Positions 32,890 to 64,000 of a DNA stretch of 64,000 nucleotides are shown piece after piece. The position numbers and the translations under genes were made by a program. Source of the stretch: Triatoma infestans (lineage: Eukaryota; Arthropoda; Insecta; Hemiptera; Reduviidae); NCBI GenBank assembly GCA_011037195.1, contig JAAEAF010014365.1, positions 1-64,000 of the forward strand, read 5' to 3'. Each line of letters begins with the position of its first letter. Positions within the stretch are counted from its first letter, which is position 1. The notes beneath the pieces are model-generated. The model was not told the origin of the DNA, made no database searches, and saw only the letters and a list, made by a program, of their open reading frames with translations.

Positions 32890-35800
32890 CCAACTATTAT
32901 TATTACCAATGCTGTAATTGAACCCTCCTTGAAAGCTCTGTTTTTGACTTACTTACTTGAAGATTGAGTTGGGGGGTTGGTCTACCCCTATATTTTATTA
33001 ATTTTTCACCAGCGTTAGGCTGCTGAATAGGTATTTTTTGATTGTATCACACTCGTAGTCTTAGTTCAATTTTTAAAAAGAAATAATTTCATAGTTATTT
33101 AGTTATTTAAATGAAATAGGAAATGAATAAAGGAATAGAATAAATTAAATCTAAATGACTTCGCTTGGGCTTTGTATGCGGTTTATAATTAATAATTATG
33201 TCCGCTTGTTTTCTTCTCTCTCTCTATATATATATATATGTTAAGAAGCATACAGTGATTTGTCAAAAAGTTATTAAATTGCTTATGATATGCATGATGT
33301 AAACTTAAATAACCTTAAATTATTTCTAGAAAAAAGTCTAAAATAAAAAATGTTTCATAGCATTTATTTATTTATTTTTAAAAAGGTGTTTCTGACGTGA
33401 CTACTCATAGCGTTCATTATAATCCTGCAACGTTCATATGTAAATGGGTAACACCTAGCCCACCAATTTACTGCACCCTGCAACTACATTCCTCTCCTAC
33501 TCCATCAACACTTCACTTCTTGCCGTCACACCTACACTTGTGTGCAAGAGTACAAAATGCGTATCTCGTATCGGAGCTAGATTCACTCAAAAACACTATA
33601 TGCTAACAAAAAAATAATTAAGTATTTATTTATTTTTATTTTTTTCACAAAGATTATATCTTATAAACTAGATACAAAGAAAAAATATATATATATTCAA
33701 AAAATCTGTATACATAACAATCTAAATGGTAAATAACAATTAGCACGATTTAATATGATAACAATATTAATTATATACATTTCGCTTTTAAGAAAAAAAA
33801 ATAAAAGAAAGAAAAATTAACGAAAAAATGGATGCAAAGAAAATAAGAATAATAAAAATAAAATAAATATATTTATTGTATCTTCCAAAAACGATTACAC
33901 GAAGATAAAATTAACAAACTAAATATTCAAGAATTAGCAGTGAAAAAAATAAACATAACCACCAAATGCGAACATATCGCAAATAACGTCAACAGTGAAC
34001 GTAACAATAACAGAACAAAATTTTGTCATTGTTTTGCAAGATAAATAACACAAGTACATCCGTAATTTGGATTAATAATTCATTTTTTAAAATAATATTG
34101 CATTTTTTTTTTTTTTAATTTCTCTTTCTTGATGCATTTCTATAAGCTATGGATATTATATAACAAGCTATATATAAATAATTGAACATTTGTAGAGTTT
34201 AATCTAAATTAAAATATTTCTTTTTATCCAAGGATGATATTTATGAGAGATGTAATATTCCCAATTTTAAGCATTGCTCACTGAGCCCCTTATTCCAGAT
34301 TTATTAGGTCCTATGTATCAAAATTATAAGTTAATAGTTAGAGAATGATTGGTCTTTGGGTGAATAAATTCCTATGAACTTAGCCCGATCCTCAACAGAT
34401 TTGAAGAAATGACTAGAGTGAGTCAAAAGTTTGTACGTATTAATTAAATAATTAAACAAAATTTTGTTTATAAAAACGTTTGTTGCAAAAATACATTGCT
34501 ATCTAAATACATTGCAAAAATACCTTATTAGCTGGAGACGTTAAATTTGCTTGGTAATGACTTTTTTTTAAAATACATTTTTAACATGATTTAGGAGTAT
34601 GTTAAGGCAGAACTTCGGGTGAACCTCTGCAAACTTCTTCAAAACCCAAGTATATTTGTTGTATCAAACGAATAGCCACCGCGATGACAATTGATTTGTT
34701 TTAGTAATCCTACTCGCCAAAATCTATTGGTAGACTAAGCCCACCCCAAAGAGAAAGAATGGTAAAAGACCATGCTACATATTTGGTGGATTTTTGAGAG
34801 AGTGGTTGTACTCTCTGGTGATTTTTGTGAGTTAGGTCCCGATCCTTTACTCAACACACTCGAGCCCGTGCACTCTATTTGGCTAAACGATATCCAGCGT
34901 CATTATAATAGCAGAACAATGCTAGACCGTATACGTCACATCTGGTGATCCAGATAATATCTTAGCTGGACATTGGTCTACCCCCCACTGACCTTGGCCG
35001 TCTGACAAAGGAGCCACGGCTTTTTTTTTTTTCTTAAATAAGGTAAACGTTACGCAACCAAAGAGGATTTGAAAATGGGTATGAGATCTATCACCATATA
35101 TATCATGGAGTTATCGAAAATGATGGGCCATATTTTAAAGAATAAGATATTTGTATTATTTATGTTTAAGTGTACCGTAATTATGTTTGAGGCTGCAGCT
35201 TCTTTAATATAACTATTAATGTTTGCGCAAGGTGTGTCGCTACTGGTTGCAAACTCTATGTTGGTTAGATGGGTTTAACTATAAAGTTTTTTTTCTTTGG
35301 CCCTAGCCAACCAACATTTTGCTTGTTTTAGAAATTCATACTTTTTTCAGTTGTATACGAATTTTCTCGAAAAAAAAATTAAAGGAGGTTGTAATGCATA
35401 AAAATTACTAATTAAAGCAGATATCGCTAGTGTCGACTGCTACGCCCTTCTCGTCTGCTAACGCGACCTCTTTTACATCTAGTGCTGTAACCCCGGCCGA
35501 AATTAATCACATTTCAATGGTACTAAATTATAAGCTTCAGAGACTTCTAATGCACTGTAAAAATTGGTCACATCAGAAGCCAACCTTACGAAATAACAAA
35601 TACAGGGTCAATGGTCGGCTCTTTTTCGCAGTATGGCCATGAAATCAAAAGCAATAGTACTATCCTCCTAAGGCTAACTCAGACTTTCGAAGTGATTTTT
35701 TTTTTTTTATTTCCGGGGCAAACATGATTTATTTCTAATGGAACACCAAATCATAATTTCTGAAACTAGATTTTTTCTTCATAAAAATAAACTGTTCTAC

Positions 35801-38800
35801 TCAAATGTTTCTGAGAAATTCATTATATAACTACGATTAGAACTTCTGTGAAAATGTTCGAGATTGTGGTTCAACACGATTGTGATTGAGGCAGTTATTG
35901 CTGATTAAAAAAATAAATAAAAGTTATACATAAATTCTATTATTCTTCTAAAACTAATGTGAATGTTTTGCAAAGAAATTTATCAGGCTCCTAATTTTAA
36001 AAACACCAAATGAACTTAAGGTTCTTACATGAAGTTCATAGTACAATTTTTACACCCAAGTTATACCTAACCACTCTCTGTTATATTGACATAGTCAAAT
36101 TTGATAAAAGCTGTATAAATATGAAACTTGTGTAAATAGAAAACCCTCTAATGAAATTTTTTTTTATTTGTGGCATAGAATTAACTCGATCTGACAAAAC
36201 TTCTGTTACATGTGTCAGAATTATCACATATTATTATTACGCATATAATACACAACTACCATACAAAAACAAAAAATATATATTAGATAATTATTCCTGA
36301 ACCCCAAATTTTTTTATTTACTAAAGGAATGCTAAATAATATCGAAACAAATAACTGATCTCCCCTCAGCTTACACTATGCTGGAAAGAATACAAGGATT
36401 TTCACACTTGTCTTCTAAGATTGAGTTTTCAAAAATGGAAAAAAAAATCAACCAGCAATGTTGACAAGGATAGTATAATGACTTGATGAATTTTGACATC
36501 AAATGACCAAAATTTTATTAAATTCAATAATAATAATAAATGATAATAATTTGCTTGACTTTATCATAAACAAAAAAGTCATAGATACTATTTCTCTCTT
36601 CCAAGTTTCTTGCATGATGGGGTCATAAAGCCGAAAGTTATCTGCCAATATTTTTATTAAGATTCTTCAAATCTGAGGTTATTTACAATGCTTTTACATT
36701 TAGAAACTCAAACAGTAGTAATTAACAAACTAGAAAAGTAATGGGTAAAAATTAAAAAAAAAGTAAACATCCCACATTTTGTGTTTTACAAAACAAGCCG
36801 TTGATTGTATTTATGTGCAGGAGGTTATATGGTTATGTTATTATGTCTGCGTATTTAATGACAAAATGGAATTATTGTAAATTGTGATTGGACATTAGAA
36901 AATTCTGTATAATAAATACTATGTTTTGAAGAATACTTTTTAACTAAATTTTAATAGTGGTGTTAAATATGCTGTGTTTTGTCATTTTTATTAGGAGCAG
37001 GACGATAAGAAATTTCAAGAGTATACTATACAAATAAGAACAGATAAAGTTTGAAGAAAGGCAATGCAAATTTTAAGGAAAGTTAAAAGCTTGTAAAAAT
37101 TATAAATAAATATTGAAACCCACGAAAGGTTAATACAAGAAAATATATTGGTAAATTGATATGTAAGTAGGCTGGCAGCAAACGGCAAATTGGAGATGAT
37201 ATTAAAATAAATAATTAGAACAAGTCAAAATATTCGTATTTTTTATTCATGCTTATTTTTAAATGATATTAATTTATGTTTAAATAATATCAATAATATG
37301 TTGAGAGAGATGTCGTTGTATTACTCTGTATGCATGCTACGTCGAATAAGATACCAGATGTTATCCAGCTCTGCGGGCGCATCTACATGTTCAATATTTT
37401 AAAGTTATTTTTTAATTTAAATCGCTCTTTTTTTCTCAATAGTGAATTTTTAGACCTTATGGGTTAACACTGGTGAGACGGACTGTTTTAGGGTTTACAT
37501 GATGAGATATTTAATCCAAAATATTCCATATTTCTTTCATCACTTCAAAGCAATTATCTTCTAAAAACACGTCATGTTTGGTTTAATTATAACTCGTCAA
37601 CTTTAATGATAGATCATAGACCGCTTGCATCGTTCCGCCGGAGCCAAAACCCTTTCCTAGGTGTTTACAACTGTCCTTGTTTACTTTTTTCTTGGGTTTA
37701 CCTGGCATTCCCTTCCTTATTTTAAATTTATTTATCAAGTAAATTAGAATTCTTTTTTATACATTGGACAGTAAAATTATATTAGTTAAATTTACGGAAT
37801 TAGTTTCTTTTGTTATTAATAAGTAAAAGACATGATGGGATAACCTGACTTATAATCGACAAAAACCAACAGAGAATGGTGATGATGTCATTCAGCTCTG
37901 GTCTTTTCAAAGTCGTCGAAATATATAATCAATGTAATTAAAACCAATCTTCACATGAATTCAACTGTTTCATTGGAAAGAGCAGCCGCGAGTTCCATTG
38001 AAGCAACCTGAAGAGACAGATCTGATAAGATTGGTGGGATCTTCCACTACTCTATGAACTAATTTCGGTTTATGAAGTGTGGAACATTATCTGCGATTTT
38101 AGCATGCGCTGTTTTATTTTTCTGATTAATTTGGGATATTTATCCATTACCAAATTTGGTTCACTTGAGCTTCCGGGTTGAGACAGGGTTACCCATATTC
38201 CAATGAGCTTCTTTAGGGTCGTTACACCTCGAAAGCTAATTGAGCAATTGTTCCAATGTTAATGGAAAGCACTGCTCCATTAGCTTTCGAGTTGTAACGA
38301 CCCTGCAGAAGCTCACTGAAATATGGATGAAACGTCGGTTTCTAGCAAACCACTGACGCGGTCTGAACCTGGAAGCTTGTGTTTTTCACGCGGAATCTTA
38401 GAAGATCATGTTAGTTCAAGTCCGTGCAGATAGTCGACTTCCTCTCACAAACTTTCTTTTTCACACTACTGATGTCAATGAAAAAAATCCGAAACAGGTC
38501 AGTATCAATAACAAGGAGGATAAAATCCCGGATATTATTCAATATTGCGGACCAAAACATATTCATTAACTGATGAGATTATATTGTTTTGGAATTTAAA
38601 TAAGGCTGTAATGGTCTATACGCTGTGCATAAAAGTGTTTTAAGAGGACTGTCAATCTGCGAGCGTTCTTCAAATGTTTCTAATCATGCAATTTATTTTC
38701 GTTAAATAAAAAAAATAATAAATCATGTCCAGAGCAATGCAAAACAAGCAGAATCATTGCAATTATTAGCAAACATATTGTGTACATCAAAATGCAATCT

Positions 38801-39930
38801 TATATTGCATTAGCCATTTAATAAACAGTGTTCTATTTGCTAATGGAAACAAATATTGCAAATTGACAAAAAACGCTCTTCTGTCCAAAAGTGAATTAAA
38901 ACAAGATCTCTAAAAAACCGGAGTTACGGGTTTTGAAAAAACGTGTTTGTAGTGCAAGATTACAGTAAAATTCGAAGATTTAAACTCCAGAAATTATGGA
39001 GTATATCTGAATCAGACTGTCCTGTTTCAAAGCATTTGGATCTAAAGCATATTCATGAATTCATAATTTGAAATGAAGAAACGGCTTGATATGTAGCAAC
39101 TTTCAATAGAGGAAACAGAAGTACTGTGCTAGCCACTTGTGGAAGTCGGGTCAAGAACACTCCTACAAATGCGGATACCAATGCAGTCAAGAAACAACAA
39201 AATCTACCTTGAGAAAGAATAACATCAGTATATTTTTCACCACAGTAATCGAAATCTTCTAATGAACAACTATTATTACGATTTCTGGTAGTTCATGGAA
39301 CATAAGAAGGTGAATCGGCGGTAAAAATATCTCAAATAAAAAAGTTTACGGCAGAAGCCCATAAAATTTCTGGTACTATTGAATTATGAAGTAGAATGGT
39401 TTCATGATATTTACTTGGGTGTAACTCCGTTCAGAATAGATTCTTTACTCAAAAGGTCGATCTCATCTACATATAAATGTTATTACACATTAATAATAAA
39501 AATAACTATAATTAATTTTATTATAACCCCTAATTAAAAGTGAAACAAAATTTGGGGTTCTAAACTAATCGGTACGAAATTTTGTATGATGCTTGAATAA
39601 ATAGCTATGCTATGCATATCTAATAATAATGTAAGGAAAGACTAGTCGATGAATTGGCAGAAAATTTCAGTTGTTTTTTCAATACCCTCAAATATGAAGA
39701 AAAACCCTACTTAAAAGACATAGTTATCAAGAAACAAAATATGTAAATATTAAACATGATTGGAAGACAAGAAATTCTAAAGTATTTTTTAATTATGTAC
39801 TCAAATCATAAAATTAAGTGAAACTGTCGAAAACCAAACAAAAAAATAAGCGGTGTCAGGAAATCAAGTAAATAATAGTGAAAATAATATACATATAATG
39901 AAACCTAATTTTATGAAACCCGGAAATATT
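32890..39930. other. AT-rich intergenic / NEDD4 3' flank
   Basis: No conserved coding region seen over 7 kb. It should contain the NEDD4 3' UTR next to 39,937. Contents noted: (TA)n and A/T tracts, a 35,290-35,340 fragment of family C, family B relics at 37,320-37,390 and 38,450-38,560, and a family D copy at 38,150-38,395. A 69-codon frame at 33,397-33,606 is Pro/Ser/His-rich and not recognised. Confidence 0.55.
38150..38395 (+). mobile_element. family D inverted element
   Basis: Inverted arms: TTGAGCTTCCGGGTTGAGAC at the left answers GTCTGAACCTGGAAGCTT at the right, and GGGTCGTTACACCTCGAAAGC answers GCTTTCGAGTTGTAACGACC. The right arm carries CTGCAGA ... GATGAAACGTC, a degenerate hammerhead-like core, with a possible 3-bp stem I (ACC/GGT). 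Confidence 0.55.
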
Positions 39931-39937
39931 TACTCAT

Positions 39938-61924
<21,987 letters not shown>

Positions 61925-62334
61925 CTGGAACAAATCCTTCATATAATTTTATAAGAAATTCTAATTAGTTAATTGAATATGAAAGACAAGAGCTAAAACA
62001 TCATTATATAGAAAGTACCAACACTAAGTGGTAATAGTCACTGAAGGGAGTTTTTATTATATAATTTTTGTATAGAGTGATGTCAAACATTGTAATGATC
62101 TTGCCTTCAAAAATTTGATTTCAGCGGATGGAAGTTTGACATCGGCTGGCAACGGATTGAAAATTATAGAGTCGTCATCTTCTTAGATAATCAAGCCATT
62201 TAAGGAACCGTCAGCTCTTACCACGTCAGTTGAGACTGGTATGGATCTAACTGGGTCCTAACGAAGTTATGACATCGGTGGGATCTCTCTCGTTTAAAAA
62301 TGTTGCATGATCAGTAAGCAGTTTGTCACGAGCA

Positions 62335-62960
62335 GTAAGAGAAAATAACAAAATCTAATGTGAAACGCTCACTCGAGTTTCTCTTATTGTAATTTAATAT
62401 TTTGATTCATTTATTATTTATACCGGTTGTTACCCAATTACACATTTCACATATAATTGAAAATGTACATATGTATGTGCATCCGAAATATAATTAGGCA
62501 AAAAGAGTCGTACTTCGGTAAACCAATTTTCTTCAAACTTGGACAACATATTAAATTCTGATGAATATTATTTAAAAGACTAAACCGTATAATATATTGA
62601 AATGGTTCTAAGAAGAAAACCGAACATCACCCCTCCAGCAGAACGTCTTAAATGAATATTCCCGTTAAAATGTTTCAAAGTTGTAGGTCTTTTTATGATT
62701 ATCTGATATACCAAGATTAAAGAAATCGGCGGCCGTTTTCAAGAAACACGAAAAAACTGAAAAACTGAAGCATTGCGGGACTTCTGAGTTTGAAGATAAT
62801 CGGTTAATCTGAAGAGCTACTATTCCGGATTGTTTTCTGAGATTTTCTCGAAAATGGTTCCAAAGATTTTCTATAAATCTACCATGCTATCTGCACATAT
62901 ATAAACACATGATTTTTACTTGAAACATTTTTCAGAAAAAATTAATTTTTCAGGTGGTTT
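62335..62960 (+). repeat. copy of the ~0.95 kb repeat family (rearranged)
   Basis: Starts TCTAATGTGAAACGCTCACT and contains CTTCGGTAAACCAATTTTC; from about 62,785 the blocks run reversed (GATAATCGGTTAATCTG, TTTTCTCGAAAATGG), so this is a partly inverted copy. Confidence 0.55.
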
Positions 62961-62977
62961 TGAAAAACTAAGTAAGA

Positions 62978-63336
62978 TGTAGGGGTAGTGAACCCCCACC
63001 ACTCATCCATACTAGCGAAGTGAACCCCCACCACGCATCAGAGAGAAAGAGCCCCTCTCGAGAGAGAGGAGAGGAGAGGCCAGTTGGATATATATACGAG
63101 AGACAGAGTCAAAAAAGGACATTCTGTGAATTCAGATACACATCAGTTAATATCGCACCGTACATCTCATTTTTAGCCACGTCAGTCTGTCAGTATCAGT
63201 TCTGTTCTAAACTCTTAAGTGCAAGTCCTTGGTAGTCAGTTATATATTTACATACATCAATTATATATCGTAAACCAAATCTTAAGGTGTTTATCTTGAT
63301 CATAAACAACCAACATCTCCTCACAACACCCTTACA
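62978..63336 (+). mobile_element. solo LTR (copy 2)
   Basis: TGTAGGGG ... CTTACA, about 359 bp. Reverse complement of 56,415-56,753 with small insertions. Contains TATATATA at about 63,090. An open frame at 63,020-63,235 is an incidental by-product. Confidence 0.6.
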
Positions 63337-63349
63337 AAAGTAATGCCTA

Positions 63350-63700
63350 TTTTCTACAGGCGGGCTAAACGTCAACTACCAAATTACGTGTCGTGGACGG
63401 GAGCGAAAGCACATACTTTACTATTAACATTTTTTGAACTAATATAAATTTAGCAGTTACACGTGGGACTCGAACTGAAGTCCTCCCAGTTACAAGTCCA
63501 TGCTCATAACCACTACACCAAACCCGTCTCTCTTCTGAGGAACTATAATGCTGACTTTTGAACTGCCCTTACTAGCTTTGCCAGTAGGAGGAAGGAGGCG
63601 CTGCTTGGCCTAGTTACCTTCAGATGCTTATCTAGTTACATATAGGTAGCCAGAGCCCTTTGTGTTCTTAACTGCTCACTAACATGTGCCAACATACATA
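63350..63700 (-). mobile_element. tRNA-derived SINE
   Basis: On the minus strand: A-box-like TGGTGTAGTGGTTATGAG (63,508-63,525) and B-box AGTTCGAGTCCC (about 63,464-63,476), with 32-35 bp between them, as in tRNA genes. Downstream tail (GACACGTAATTTGG ... GCCTG) resembles the SINE at 32,620. The tRNA cloverleaf is not complete, so this is a SINE and not a tRNA gene. Confidence 0.7.
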
Positions 63701-63719
63701 TATAAACCCAACTAACTGT

Positions 63720-63790
63720 TCAAAAAAAAAATGTCAACTAGAATTCCAGTAAGAGAAAATCGTGTGACTTTTTCATGCCAGGTTCTTTTT
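63720..63790 (-). repeat. end of a ~0.95 kb repeat copy
   Basis: Reverse complement reads CTGGCATGAAAAAGTCACAC then GATTTTCTCTTACTGG, matching the left end of the full copies. Confidence 0.6.
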
Positions 63791-64000
63791 ATTACTTAAA
63801 CAAAACTTGAAACGGATACAGAAAGCAATAAAAGATTACTTTGAAAAGGTATAAACATAAAAATCTTTTTTTTACTAAACGAGATAACGAATGTATGAAA
63901 ATAAAATGCACAAGTATATGTAGAGACATTACTCAGGAAGCTTTATATCTGCTACATTAAACATTGTTATATTATTGGTTAATTAATGAATACCTTGCCC

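Noticed and set aside
33397..33606. 69-codon plus-strand ORF
   Set aside because: Pro/Ser/His-rich without recognisable domain or convincing splice context.
63440..63540. tRNA gene
   Set aside because: A and B boxes are present, but acceptor and anticodon stems do not pair; the downstream tail marks it as a SINE.

Overview
Eukaryotic, almost certainly insect, genomic DNA. It is AT-rich, with short exons under GT/AG introns and a heavy load of insect-type transposable elements (R1-like and Jockey-like non-LTR, Ty3/Gypsy, BEL/Pao, Penelope, tRNA-derived SINE). No bacterial-style gene arrangement is present. The order of insect cannot be fixed from this window alone.

Three conserved host genes are recognisable. 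(1) 4,511-15,793, plus strand: the last six visible exons of a lysosomal alpha-mannosidase (GH38); the N-terminal catalytic part lies upstream of the window. (2) 22,318-27,696, minus strand: a complete-looking Rab30 small GTPase in five exons, although the predicted last exon has no prenylation cysteine. (3) 39,938-61,924, minus strand: a NEDD4-family E3 ubiquitin ligase in 16 phase-consistent exons (C2 domain, three WW domains, HECT domain); its first exon(s) lie to the right of the window.

Layout: 1-2,740 R1-like non-LTR element (minus); 2,750-3,430 head-to-head Penelope fragments; 4.5-15.8 kb mannosidase, whose second visible intron holds a Gypsy relic split by a non-LTR insertion; 15.8-22.3 kb AT-rich intergenic; 22.3-27.7 kb Rab30, with a broken Gypsy element inside an intron; 28-39.9 kb intergenic, with a GC-rich BEL/Pao-related block, a SINE and small repeats; 39.9-62 kb NEDD4, with a Gypsy gag-pol relic (49.9-53.5 kb), a Jockey-like RT relic (55.2-56.3 kb), an integrase relic and many repeats in its introns; 63-64 kb solo LTR, SINE and repeat end.

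The most unusual signal is a set of small elements spread across the window. Each is built of two inverted arms, and each arm carries a short motif that fits a type I hammerhead ribozyme: CTGANGA, a hairpin, GAAA, a minimal stem III, then a C, with a 4-bp stem I closing the ends. Four copies of one family are flanked by 11-15 bp target duplications, so the inverted unit was inserted as such. Hammerhead motifs are known from Penelope-like retroelements, and Penelope coding relics lie in the same window. At least three further families (B, C, D) share the inverted layout with unrelated arm sequences. An abundant ~0.95 kb repeat without coding capacity is the other major unexplained family; one copy splits a Gypsy reading frame and so shows its exact ends.
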